DNA of 64,000 nucleotides from Lineus longissimus (GCF_910592395.1 NC_088310.1:1433501-1497500); one strand, 5' to 3'. Shown: positions 1 through 12,800, counted from the first letter of the stretch. Notes: generated from the sequence alone by a model not told the origin. Translations and numbers: made by a program.

Positions 1-8
1 GTACGTAC

Positions 9-2087
9 TACGCCATTTCCATGTTATTGACGATGTTACTGTGGGTGAGACAGACCCCCTTGGCTAGGCCAGTAGTCCCGCTCGAGTAAGGTTGCAGTGC
101 CACATCCTCCATGGGGTTAATATTGACATTCTCGGGGAACCTTGCACCATCATCATCGACAAGGCGGGAGAAATCGCCTTTCCCGCTTGTTGGATCAATG
201 ATAAAGATGTCCTGAAACGGTGGAGAAAAATGGGTTGGGAGGGCACGCACGGTTCCTGGTCGAGATGTTACCAGCTCATCGAGGTAACTAAACCCAGGCC
301 TAACTATTTGATAGAAGTATTAAAATGAGAGCTACTGACATGGTTGTGGCGGACGAGTCAATACACTTGTCATTGGGATGTTATGCCTTTCGGCTGTGAT
401 GCAGAAATGGTTGTAACTCTCATATAACTTAAAACCTTGGACCTGCAAGGTCATTGGAAACGGGCTTTATTTGCCATTTTAATCATCAGAACGGTTCACC
501 GAAAAAATAGCAACCCGATCAGTCCCCAGCGATTACCAGATGCACATATACCTTAACTGTTTTGCACCTCGCGGCAGCTGCCCTTGCCTTGTCATGGTTC
601 TGCGGCACCGCCACGATGTACTGGGCTTCTGAATCTGACAATTGGTGGGACAGCTCATCTGAAAGAAGTGATGTTATGGTTAGTGGACGGACGACTCGAT
701 CTCGAAGCATCTCTTAGCTCAGGTTTCAAGCAAGTACAGGTCACACTGGTTTTCCCTGATAGAAAAACGTGCTTATAACTAAATTGCCACAGGGACCTGG
801 GTATTCACACTTCACATGTAGAATAAAGAGGACCCTAGGATTTGGAATCAAAAATAAAATCCTTGGGCGGTCTTATCAGAATCGTGTATTGATTGACACG
901 TTGAAGTTGCTCCATTTCACGTAGCTGGGGACCGGTGGGATTCGAACCAGCGCAAAAAGAAAAACCAATCGGGTCAGCACCTCAAACCACTGAGCTACCG
1001 GAGTACAGTTGGAACAGGAAGGCGGTAGCCGCTACTTATTCATCACGGGGGTGGGGGCGGTGGGCGACGCTGCTTGGGTCTTTGTGCGCTGGTTCGAATC
1101 CCACCGGTCCCCACCTACGTGAAAAAGTCCCAAATCTCACTCATGATGTCCCTTACGAAAAATGTACCTGAATTTTACCATGGTGAATCTACAATACACC
1201 ATGGAACTGACAGCACTTCACCATGGTGAATTGGGATGGTGAGAAATATTTACCATGGTGAACATGGTAAACTGCTGAATTCACCATGGTGATAGGGGAA
1301 TTCTATTGTGTAAGGAAGTCCCAGGAATTGGAGAAAGGCGGTTCCCACAGCTGTTGAATTCAGTTATTTACCAACTCGGGACAAGATGAGCCAAATCCGG
1401 TCTGGTTGTGACATGCCAGTTACATATTCAACCAACAAAAAGAACTGTAGAGACACTCACCGATGGTGTAAGAGGGGTTTGCCGTGGTTACGATCCCCCC
1501 GATACTGAGAACCCCCAAAACAGCTAGCGGGTACTCGGGCAGGTTCGGGCTGTACATACACAGGATGTCTCCCTGTCTGAAGCCGAGTCTGGTCAGTCCA
1601 CTCCCCACATTTCTTACAAGTTGCTGGACCTGGGAGAACCTATACTGTCGGCCGGTGGGACCATCAACCTAAATTGGTACGGCAAACATAATTGAATCAA
1701 GAAGTTTCATTCATTCTTATCGGTCAACGACATCGATCGTCACTTAGTATTTTGACTATGCGGGTAGGGGACAATGGTCAAAAGACGCTTTATGAAAAGT
1801 TTCTTACCGACCCTTTCCACAGTTGGTATCCAAAAAACAGTTTTTGCGGTTTGACCAGCTCACAAATCGCCTTTTGTCAATGTGCTCCCACACCGTCTAC
1901 TACTTGCTGACTTTTCCGGCATAAACAAGACGTTTTGAATAGTCTGCATGTCTGCTCACCAATGCGACATTATCGCCATATTTCTTGAAATCTTTGAAGA
2001 CAGCCTCAGGGAGTGTCCGCTTGCTGAGCTTCGTGTCAGGAAATATACTATTGACGATGTCCTTGCCGTGACGTTTTGCGAGACGGT
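9..2087 (-). CDS. Acyl-CoA synthetase / 4-coumarate-CoA ligase-like, copy 1 (partial, runs off left edge)
   Basis: ATP-dependent carboxylate-CoA ligase of the AMP-binding (ANL) superfamily, which forms an acyl-adenylate and then an acyl-CoA. Four exons are visible on the minus strand: 1960-2087, 1461-1668, 552-658 and 9-211. All have GT-AG borders and phases that match the neighbouring paralogue at 6833-12857. The last three have exactly the same lengths as its exons 3-5 (208, 107 and 203 nt), and the first is 12 nt shorter than its exon 2. Exon 9-211 encodes the P-loop-like AMP-binding signature [12 protein letters not shown]. The donor after it lies in the first eight bases of the window, so the catalytic C-terminal half is outside. 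No first exon was identified on the minus strand upstream of 2087; the block that should hold it is flanked by inverted repeats (see findings). The gene could be functional or a decaying duplicate. No stop or frameshift is visible in the four exons. Confidence 0.85.
912..1124. repeat. Inverted pair of tRNA-like (SINE-type) sequences
   Basis: On the minus strand, 925-1004 has a pol III A-box-like stretch (TAGCTCAGTGG) and a B-box (GGTTCGAATCC), followed by CCACCGGTCCCC. The same B-box and 3' end occur in the opposite orientation at about 1089-1123. The acceptor and T stems do not pair well enough for a working tRNA. I read this as the tRNA-derived heads of SINE copies sitting head to head in an intron of the synthetase copy 1. 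Confidence 0.5.
1170..1300. repeat. Cluster of CCATGG-centred palindromes
   Basis: Five ACCATGG cores occur within about 110 bp (near 1177, 1198, 1220, 1252 and 1282). Several extend to the palindrome TTCACCATGGTGAA. It lies in an intron of the synthetase copy 1. It may be a degenerate fold-back or simple-repeat remnant; no function is evident. Confidence 0.6.
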
Positions 2088-2151
2088 CTGAAATGTTAAA
2101 CGATCATTGCACGAATCTGAGTCGCCTGTCCCCAGTTCTCTATATTTCTCT

Positions 2152-3699
2152 GTTGAAGGGACAATTATTTTGGCATTGATAGGCTGTTTTTCATGCAATA
2201 TAGCTTCAAGTAGGAAAAGATCTCACCAAAACGGAATGTAACTGTTGGCCTAAGAATCTACCATTTGCATGTCATGACAAACTCATCTCACAGTACAAGC
2301 TGAATTCATTATCAGTGATGAGCAATTAGTTTGTTTCCACATGATGAGCAGGCGGATAAATTCAAATTACATATCATCTTCCTCCATGGTAATCCTAAAT
2401 CCTACAGCCAAACTGTCCGTTCAAATCACGTGCACGGAGCTTTCTAAATACGATTGCCCTGTGCATGCGCACTTCCAACTTTTATTGATGACATCATTGG
2501 ACGAGAAATAACTATTTCTTTTGACCCTGCTGACCTCGCCTCTAAAAACATTTTTAAGAAAGCCATTCAAACATTGAAATCAACTGCAAACATTTTCTAA
2601 AAAATCACCGAGCTATATGAATACGATACATTGAGAAAAATCTGTAGAAATATTGAGTTATACGATTACCTTGGAACTATTTGTACCCAATTACTCTTCC
2701 GCCAGCGTGACCTAGCCACAATCATGGCGCGCAGCCTGAGGTCTGTGAGAGCTAGTCTTCAGATTGCAGAAGATCTCCTAAAAACCCTGGTGGCTCAGCG
2801 GTTAGAGCATTGTGCTACAGATTGGGTGGTTACGAGTTCGAACCTGGGCGAATCTATTTTTTCATTTTTTTAAAAGGTTTTCTTTCCTTTTTTCATCCAA
2901 AAACGTTTATTTAGCGCGGATTCGAATTAGATTCGAACCCAGGCTAATCTATATTTTCGTGTTTTTTTTAAAGTTTTCTTGCTTTTTTCATCCATGAGCG
3001 TTTATCAGGCGTGGATCCAAGGGGGTGCCAGACGCACGCCCCCTTATTGATATAGAATCTTTGAAATTGACCATGAAGTTTTGGAACACACCTGTCCAGG
3101 AATTTTGATGAGAAATGCGGTGCACGCTCCCTCTTCTTCCACTTCCTAGATCCGCGAGCCCTCGTAAACCATCGTCATTATCAATATCATCTAGAAGAAA
3201 CCCCTTCACATGGTAATCCTTAATCCCACACCCAAATTGTCCCTCAAAATCACGTGCACGGAGCTTTCAAATTACAATTACCCTGTGCATGCGCATTTCC
3301 GACTTTTAATAGAAAACATCATTGGCGCGAAAAACTATTTCTTTTGACCCTGTTGACCTCGCCTTTAAAAACATTTTTAAGACAGCCATTCAATCATGGC
3401 GCGCAGCTATAAGGCCTGCGACGGGTAGTCTTCAGATTGCAGAAGATTTCATAAGAGCCCTGGTGGTCCATGAACGTTTATTACTGATTAAATGAATTCA
3501 GCTTGTACTGTGAGATGGGTTGCTTGACATGACTTGCAAATGGTAGATTCTTAGGCCAACAGTTACATTCCGTTTTGGTGAGATCTTTGTTGCAGTTTCA
3601 TCATATTTCAATAATTCTCTCCTTGAGAAGTCACGGTTCTACTTGAAGCTATTTTGCATGAAAAACAGCCCATCTAATGCCAAAATTGTCCCTTCAACC
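2152..3699. repeat. Inverted-repeat-bounded block with internal direct duplication and SINE
   Basis: The left arm (about 2152-2316) is repeated in inverse orientation at about 3484-3699. Both share a stretch reading GTTGAAGGGACAATT, then TTTTTCATGCAA, then GATCTCACCAAAACGG. The right arm has about 45 extra bases. Between the arms, 2384-2795 and 3208-3470 are imperfect direct copies sharing CACGTGCACGGAGCTTTC and GGCGCGCAGC. A tRNA-like SINE head lies at about 2788-2851 (A-box TGGCTCAGCGG, B-box AGTTCGAACCT). Its T-rich tail of about 90 bp is present twice (2835-2910 and 2930-3005). No intact gene is seen in the block. Confidence 0.7.
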
Positions 3700-5200
3700 A
3701 TGGAGGTATTATTAAGTATGATTCAACAAAGAATGTTTGTAGCTGGACCATTTTGAAAAATGGTTTGGAATCGAGGTCAACCGAAATAGTTGTTGGCCTA
3801 TTTATGTACCCACGGGAATTTTCACCGCCGACTAATAGTCAAACCATTCTGTGGAGTGCTCGAACACCTGGAATCCGTATGTAGGCCTACTTTAGCTTGA
3901 AAATCGCGCCTGATAAACGTTCATGGATGACTCTTTACGTTCTGCATTAAATTGATCTGCACAATTGCGATCTGAAGTGTCACACTCTCAGTTTGTCTCA
4001 TACCGATTGAGAAGGCATAGGCCTATGCAGAATTCTTACCTGGCGATGACGGACCCTGTTGGTTTTCCATTATCAACTCCCTTGATATCCCGTATTTCGT
4101 ATACCTTATCGTCCATCAAAATGTCAGTGCTGTCAGCGGGTTTTCAGCACTCGCCGTATCAAAATCGAACTATCCTGATAGTGATAGAAAACATAAGCCT
4201 AGTCCCTAGACATTTTCGTGGCGAGTTGAAAACCAAAATAAAATAATAAGCAAATGTGCTACCTGATAATGATTATTAACCGTCGTCGGGTAAGTATAGA
4301 TAACAACCGAAAACTAATCCATATGGATTGTAGGCTTCCATATGAATTTACACAACTGAGATAATGGTCAAATAACACAAGAGCTGTCAAACTACTAAGT
4401 ATGTCACACAGCCATTGGTTTATCTGGTCCTCCGAAAAGCTCATTCGGGTCAAAGATTTCTCCGAAGACAGAAGGCCTCGGCACTTATCTAATTTTATCT
4501 CAGCGTAGGTTTTAAGTGTCCTAGGATCCCATCTTACACTTTTATTTGTGGGTCATTGAAGGTCATTTGCCACCAAACCTTAACCCGTAACCATGCCAAA
4601 GAATATGACACGTTCTCCAGAGGGGACATTTGAGACTGCTGCACCGGCATTCTGGTTGTGACTTTGTCTGGATGAGACAAATTCGGCATGGATGGACTAC
4701 TTCAATAAAACAGAATCTCCCTTGATGCATCTCAGCAAGGGTTACTTGTTGCCACCAGGGGCTCATTACTGAAGGAACTGGATCGTCAGGGTAACATTTT
4801 AAACCTCCAAAGAACTTTCCACCCAATATTGAGTGGTTCACTCATTATAGAATAGATTATGTTGACTGAATCAGCCAGGGGCCATGTGCTCATCTGTTTG
4901 TGAACGACAGGAATATGGTTACCGTTATGGTTAGGTAGGTTCATCCACCTCATCTAAAAGTCTTACCTTAAAGCTGAACTGTTTGAAATAATTACACATA
5001 ACACGTCCAAAACTGCATGAATAAAAATATCAAGTCCACCTGTATTGCTGACAGAGTATATTTGTAATATTCATCAAAACATGATCATTATAATACTGAA
5101 GACATGTATAAAAGTGTACAATCAAATTATTCTAAATAAATCATTGAGCAATGACATTTCCTACATGTATACATATATATCTATATACAGATATTTTAAC
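3700..5200. other. Spacer, no gene seen
   Basis: There is AT-leaning sequence between the two synthetase copies. The only recurring element noticed is a copy near 4650-4665 of a short word (TGGTTGTGACTTTGTC) that also occurs at about 11107 and, degenerated, at about 26474 and 30443. Open frames here are short and lack splice or codon support. Confidence 0.5.
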
Positions 5201-5214
5201 AGCGAGCTGGGAAT

Positions 5215-5385
5215 CCATTTAACAGTAATCCTGGTTGGAGAGAAGCAAGTGAGGGTAAGTGCCTTGCTCAACAACACAAATACAAAACATTGATGATCCT
5301 TCTCAGAGTCGAACCCACAACATCCTGATTACATGTATGAACCCGACGCTTCAACCATCATGTCCCTGATCTTCCTACTCACACT
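5215..5385 (-). repeat. tRNA-like SINE remnant
   Basis: The + strand reads GTAAGTGCCTTGCTCAACA, then AGTCGAACCCACAACATCC, then CGACGCTTCAACCATC. This resembles the reverse complement of a tRNA-derived SINE head, common in aquatic invertebrates, in which a B-box-like GTTCGA-type core precedes a tail. Assignment is by remembered pattern only. Confidence 0.45.
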
Positions 5386-5819
5386 CACATACAAAATACA
5401 TAAAACTGATATGAAGTAATGAAAATTGAGGTAGATTTCTGTACAAATATCTGATTAGAATATTCTGAAATTGAGCTGCTGCCAAAATTCGTTCAGGGAT
5501 ATGATAATGACCCATCCAAAAGGTCGAGATCCTATTCAGGATCTAAAGAATGCTCTTGACAATGGAGATTTTTCAAGACAAGAGAATAAATATAAGAAAA
5601 ATGATAATTGTCTGCAGAGTCAATAACACATTGAGCAAAATCTCTGCGAGAACATGTCGCAGAGGTTCTTTAAATCCTTTATTTTGGAAACGGAACTGTT
5701 TTTATGGCATCGTGTCACCTAGACTCTGACACCAACAAAACAAAATGAATGCTACCATTAAAGGATTTTAAAGACATCTTGATCATGATCACATGAAGAT
5801 TACAATCTGTTGGCTCCCA

Positions 5820-6145
5820 AGTTTACTTTTAAAGGCAAGAGGTGGCCTACTTTTAAAGGCAAGAGGTGGCCTACTTTTAAAGGCAAGAGGGGGCCTACTT
5901 TTAAAGGCAAGAGGTGGCCTACATTTAAAGGCAAGAGGTGGCCTACTTTTAAAGGCAAGAGGTGGCCTACTTTTAAAGGCAAGAGGGGGCCTACTTTTAA
6001 AGGCAAGAGGTGGCCTACATTTAAAGGCAAGAGGTGGCCTACTTTTAAAGGCAAGAGGTGGCCTACTTTTAAAGGCAAGAGGTGGCCTACTTTTAAAGGC
6101 AAGAGGTGGCCTACTGTTAAAGGCAAGATGTGGTCTAGTCTCAAC
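5820..6145. repeat. 24-bp minisatellite, about 13 copies
   Basis: Near-perfect 24-bp units, each containing TTTTAAAGGCAAGAGG, are repeated head to tail with a few T/A and T/G variants. Because 24 is divisible by three, long open frames arise on both strands, for example a frame repeating FKGKRWPT. There is no splice, promoter or family support for coding. It lies between the two synthetase copies, just below the polyA signal of the downstream copy. Confidence 0.9.
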
Positions 6146-6603
6146 AACAGTTATGATTATGCTTTGGCATTGTTATTGCCAGTTAGTAACGACACAACGC
6201 TTACTGCTGTAACCTCTCTTTTAAGGAAACTGATAAATGCTGTCCTCAACAGGGAGGCAACCTGATTACACATGTTACATTTACAGAGGTCAAACTGCAG
6301 AGAAAAAACCCATTTAAGACCAAAACAATTCTCCCTAATAGAGAGAGTTTCCTGGTATGTGATGTGTTTGCTGAGCGAGGTTCCACTCACTTGTATCAGC
6401 GGTGGTTAGCACAAGATCTCTCCTAGAGCTTTTCCCCAACAAAATCATAAAACAATACAAAAAACATAGCGATCAAACCTCGAATCTGAAATGAAACCAA
6501 TCCAAACTCTATTTGCTGCCTTAGAAATATGAGGTTCCCCTTCGGGAGAATAAGCCAATGAAAACACCTTCCACACTGACGTATGACAAGCATGGGCTAT
6601 TGC

Positions 6604-6609
6604 TTTATT
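6604..6609 (-). terminator. Polyadenylation signal of synthetase copy 2
   Basis: TTTATT on the + strand gives AATAAA on the minus strand, 224 bp beyond the stop codon at 6833. It is the first canonical hexamer noted downstream of the gene. Confidence 0.5.
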
Positions 6610-6832
6610 AACCCTTCAAAACTTCATCAAGACCTAGGACATTGACAAGTTCACAAGTACAACCCATCACACTTTACACTCCTTAACAGGAAACATCAAA
6701 CCCCTGTCCTCTGATCCCATGTCAACTAGATTATATAATATGGGCACACTTCCCCATGAGCCACGACCTATAAACCTGAGCAACTCACAGTTTCACACAC
6801 CAATTGAAATATTACTGAGACATCAGCCTGTC

Positions 6833-9800
6833 CTACGATGACCTTGCTCTCAGAATCCTTCGCAGGATCTTTCCACTTGCTGCCTTAGGAATATCTGTCA
6901 AGAACTCTACGCCCCCCCTCAGTTGCTTGTAGTACGCTACTCTCTCTGAAAGAACAATCACACATCATTGACATTGAACCCAGACTTCAAACACAATAGA
7001 CAGAACCCAAGTTACCCAATTTATGATCTGTGCACTTACACGCCATCAAGGGCTTCCATCTCATCATCATGTTTGGCCGTTATATCTGTCCTCCAACTCA
7101 CTTTTCAGTCCATGAGGACATACAGCTAGAATATTATGAAAGGAGGCAGTGTTCAGAACATGAAGATTTACCTTCAACAAATTTGACAATGTCCTCCTCA
7201 GTGGTATCACTGTTAGGTTTAAGCACGACGAACGCCTTTGGGAGTTCTCCCGCTGATTCATCAGCCACTCCAATGACAGCAGCATCAGCGATACTCGGAT
7301 GAGTCAACAACAGACCTTCCAACTCTGCTGGGGGAACCTGGAAATCAGATTGAGGAAGGCATCAAGGAGTGAAGGAAATGGGGAGGGAAATTTCTAGACT
7401 TAAAAACTTTTTGATAAGCAACCACGCAACATCATTTTGTGGTCAGACATAGTTCACAATTTTCAGCTTGTAAGAATCAAAGATAACTTTACTGTCCTGA
7501 TAAAACTGCCAACACCAGGTGAGTGTGATAAAGAACCTTGTATAGGGCATCGCAGATCACCTTACCTGAAATCCTTTGTATTTGATTAATTCCTTGAGTC
7601 TGTCAACAACGTAGAAGTAACCATCTGCATCCACATGCCCGATGTCACCTGAAGTAGCGAAAGTCACAAGATGAAAAAGAGGCCCATCAGCCTGGCGCTC
7701 GGCTGACATGCGAGTGCAGCATAATGCTTATAGAATGACTCAACATAGCTGTTGTACCAAATCAAAATCATCATAGAAATGACATGTTCATGCTCTTTCT
7801 GACATACTAAGTACAGAAGCCGGTCAGCTCTTAGCCTATGAGCTTTCTCAGCCGAATTTATTGAGTCTTAAACTTTTTCCACCTTTTTGTAAGAAATCTA
7901 CCAACCAGTGAAGAACCATCCATCTTTGATACAATGGTCAGTGGCTTCCTGATTACCATGGTAACCCTTCATGATATGTGGTCCAGCGAGCACGAGTTCA
8001 CCATCCTGGTTCAATCCAAGCTCCTCACGGGTCTCAACATCAACAATCTGAATCAAAGACATGTCAGTCATCCAAACGTTACCTCTACATAAAGAATCAC
8101 ATCCCTAAATCATCAAATTGAAAGCTGTTTTCTTCCTTGTCAATGTGTACCGGTTTCATTCCTCACAGATGTCTCTTACCATCCTGCACATACATCACCC
8201 CTGGATACTCACACAGGATGCAAGATTAGACAGCATTTTAGGTCAATTCGTCTCAATCTGCATTATACCTTCCCTTCCCCGCAAAACTGCTCCTTTTCAT
8301 CACAACAAGACGTACCCTTCTATCACATTTAACTAACCTTAGCTTTTGAGTTTGGCAAGAGCAGTCCAATAGAACCAGTCTTGCCCTTGTGGTCAAGTGG
8401 ACACAAGTGGGAGACTGGCGAGGTCTCGGTCAGGCCGTAACCTACAAAGAACAGAGCAAGGAAATCATTTAGGATCATGCCTCATAGAATCTGATAACTT
8501 CTGTGGTAATGGCTTCACTTACCTGCAAATTGGAGAGCATTGGGAGACAACCCTACATGAACAAACAGCCATGTGACCATGCTCTGCTTCAGCACTAACT
8601 CCATGGCTTTACTGAAGGGGGCTCTGGCACAGATGATATCCGGGATACTTATCACATCAAATGACCATGGACCTGATTCCCCAACCCCCTCCCCTTCGTT
8701 CCAATCCTACACACCTTGCCTTACAATTTTGCCAATCCTCTGCACCAGGGCAGCCTCCATTGCCTCACTGAGGGGGGCTGCTGCACAGATGACATCCCTG
8801 ACACTACTCAGATCAAATTTCTCCACGACGGGATGTTTGGCTAAGAATAAGGCAATGGGTGGTACGATGCAGAGAAATGAGGCCTGGAATGAAAAATATC
8901 ACAAGAATAAATAACATCATTATCAATTTTCGTGCAGGCCTATCAGAAAAATGGGATGGAACACCACTGCTGCCATGAAACTGTGACTTATACCAAACAC
9001 TTCTGCTTCAAACCCCTAAAAGTCTTAGGAGAGTAAGCAGAAACCCTACACTCAGCAAAGACGTCCAGCTTATTCAAAGATGCAATCAGCGCAGTCAAGA
9101 TATGATCCATTCAGATAACCACAGTCATTAACACACAACTGAGTATATTGAGAGTGCAGCATCAAAGGGTTAAACCAGAAACAACATCACAATCACATAC
9201 ATCTGTATATAATCGCTGAAGTACAACAGATATCTGTCTGATTTGCCCAGCCAAAGTTTGCCACCAGTGTCTGGTATTTGCACAAGAAAACTGTTTCGAG
9301 GACTTACTTTATATTGCTGTATCAACGAGAGATACTCCTCTGGATCAAACTTGGGCATGGTGACCAGCTTGGTACCATTGCGTAAGAGAAGCGACATGAC
9401 GGGCATCATGCCATAGATGTGAAAGAACGGCAGGACGGAGATGGAGGTATCCTCCGTGGAAGAGTAAATCAGTTCCCGCTCAGCACTGAAACAAGGAAAG
9501 GAAAACATTCAGTTAGATTAGGGAAAACATTGGTGAATCACATGAAAGTAACTATCAGAAAAACTCAAAAGAGACTTTGGGGCTAGGTAACAACTTACTT
9601 TGCCATTTGCATGTTCTGAACTAGATTCCTGTGCGTCAACTCGACACCTTTTGGTAGCCCTGTTGTACCGCTGGAATACGGAAGCACAGCCACGTCGTCT
9701 ATGTCCACCTCCATGTCATGTGGGAATGCAGATCCATCGTCCTTCATCAGATCAGCAAAGTCTTTACATCCTTCGCCACCACCGCCAATTACATAGATAT

Positions 9801-12800
9801 CCTGTAGAAGAAACGAATAAGTGCTAGGGAAACATCTATTCTAGACCATCAGGATCAATGTAGGATTGGTTCATGCTGTCGCTAACACACAGAATGAAGG
9901 CAACAAAAGATACTTAACACTTTAGAGAGAGGACTACATTTATTAACACTGTCCTTATCAAACATGACGATAATGGTAGAAGTAGGGTAGGCCTATGCAT
10001 AAGCAATCTAATTCTGCCCTCTTGAGGACCCTGTTCTTGCAACTTTCAGATTTCAGTCACAATGAATTGACATCAACGCCGTCAATTAGCCAAACAGCCA
10101 TGATTCTTGTTATAAGGAAGGTCGTGACTATGTCCTCAATACAATATATCGTGACCATCTCTTCTTCACCTTTACTCGTAATATGGTATAAAATACTAGG
10201 CCTACCACAGTCCGAGACTCTCATACATTTGGCATACTGTCTGAATATTCTGACACACTATTCAACATACTTCTAGTTTTCCATACTCCTCGGCAGCTGC
10301 CTTGGCTGCCTCAAGAATTGGTCCGACTGTGACGAGGTACTTGGCTGTGGAGTCTCGTAGTTGATACAACAGCTCATCTGGAATTAGCATGAAAGTATTG
10401 TCACTTACCGCATATGAACTTGATTCTACAGGCCAATGACTCAATCTACTTTATGACAAGTGTTGTCACTTACCACATATGAACTTGATTCTACAGGCCA
10501 ATGACTCAATCTACTTTATGACAAGTGTTGTCACTTACCACATATGAACTTGCTTCTACAGGCCAATGACTCAATCTACTTTATGACAAGTGTTGTCACT
10601 TACCACATATGAACTTGATTCTACAGGCCAATGACTCAATCTACTTTATGACAAGTATTGTCACTTACCACATATGAACTTGATTCTACAGGCCAATGAC
10701 TCAATCTACTTTATGACAAGTCAGACTTACCAGCTGTGTAGGCAGGATTTGCAGTTGTTGCTATCCCTCCGATATTGGTCACCCCCAAAAGTGTGATTGG
10801 GTACTCGGGTAGATTAGGCAGGTAGAGGCAAACCACGTCTCCCTTCTTTAAGCCGAGTCTCGTAAAGGCACTGCCAACGTTCTTCACAAGCTGAGGGATC
10901 TGGGAGAATTTATATGAGCGTCCCGATGGTCCATCAACCTGGAAGATTTAATGATGATGTCGGTCATAGTGATATTGGGTGATATGAATAAAGACTAGCA
11001 AATGCTTTTATCTAAATCTCCATGTACATTTACACTAGGCCTTCCTGTACAAAACCGGAGTAAAAGCATTTGCTAGTCTTTATTCATATCACCCATTGTC
11101 CTGGCTGGCTGGTTGTGACTTTGTCCTCATAAAACTTCTTTAGGTCTAACAGAGTTGCAGTTAGGAAAAGGAAGGACTCTATGTGTTAATATGGATATGA
11201 CAATACATGACAACGTCACCTGCCCCTGAGGGGAGATGTAGCATGACATATGTGACTCGCTCTACCAAAACTAGGCGCTTGTCGCATCTGAACTCGACAG
11301 GTTGATACGGACTTGTTGTTCATTTCCCTTTTGTAGACCTTGTGAAATCTATTACAAACTGATTTGGTCACATTTCACAAAAGGTCTACAATAGGGAAAT
11401 GAACAACAAGTCCGTATCAACCTGTCAAGTTCAGATGCGACAAGCGCCTAGTTTTGGTAGAGCGGGTCACATATGATGTATGTCATCTGAAGCAAAAAGA
11501 GTTAAACTAGTCACATTAGATCTTGTACTACAACTATCATGCTATTAGACAATACCTTGAAGCTATCTTACCAATGCTACAAGATCTCCATATTTGTCAA
11601 AATCTCCCATCACATATTGTGGCAGAGTGATGTCTGAAAGTTTTGTGTCTGGAAAATTGCTGGAGATGATAGACATGAGACGGACCCATTGTTGAAGTGG
11701 CGTGGCCGCACCTTAAATTTTAAGACAAAATAATGTAAGATCATTTCACTTCTTTAGTTAGAATGAGATATTTCTGCTAAAAAAACCCAGGACAAAACGG
11801 AAAATATTTTTGTCTTGAGTCACTTACTGAGAATGTTCAAAACAACAAGAGTAAGACACTAAAAACTTAAGGCTCAATGGAGAGGTGTCCACTTAAGGAG
11901 GTTCTACTGTAGTTACTGAAGGGATCAGAGATCAGATTATGGTGGCCCTTGAGTGATACCTGGCATGCTACAACAACATTAACCCAACCATTTTACCTGG
12001 CATTAGGCAGTTAGTTTAAAATGGACTTTGGATTGCATATCATGACTTCCATTGATAACATTGTTATGATAAAGGCACTTATTTAAGGCTATGTACTATG
12101 CAGGAATTTACTACACTGAAGTTATAACACAATCTTTTGAGATAAAGCATGACAAAATAACACATCATCAATGTGTATTGAGTACACATTGATTACACAT
12201 TTTCTGCCCTAAACATAACACTCATGCATGTATATTGATATATCTTACATGACCAAGATTGAAAACAAAAAACAGACTCCCAGATTCACTTTGTTTCGAA
12301 AGAGTTCTATGCTTTAGTTCTACTTGCTTCAGAGGATTTAAAGTTCGAGTCAAAATGTCTTAAATAAATGGTGGTCCTTAGATATGTTACAGTGGAACCT
12401 CCCTTAGCAGACACCTCTCTATCAAGGACAACCTCTCTATTATGGACACTAGTTTCGGTCCCAAATTGGTTGTTTCCATTCAATTTGACCTATCTAATCA
12501 AGACACCTCTCTATTGAGGACAGCACTTGTCAGTTAGCCAACAACTCGGTAACACACGTAGTAAAGCTGTCGCAGAAAAAAAAGAAAAACCGCTATCTGC
12601 TAACACATGCACATAATGGCATACAATGTTTCTTTTCAAAATTGAATGTATAGGCTATACACAGCAAAAAACAGCCACTGTGTCTTCTTCATTTTCGCGT
12701 CATACACCGTCGTTTGCTTACCAATTCGCCCGGTCCTCCCAAGGCCACATGAATTCAGCACATTATTGCTGTTGAGGATATGCACCGATCGAGCAGGATT

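Noticed and set aside
912-1124. Functional tRNA gene
   Set aside because: A- and B-boxes are present, but the acceptor, T and anticodon stems do not pair properly; better explained as SINE heads.
5793-6265. Long open frames over the 24-bp repeat on both strands
   Set aside because: They arise because the unit is a multiple of three; no splice, promoter or family evidence, and they are open in several frames at once.
8715-8730. Splicing exon 7 of the synthetase at GTAAGG (8723-8724)
   Set aside because: That donor breaks the frame into a stop in exon 8; the next GT (8713-8714) restores the family motif RQG-YGLTE.
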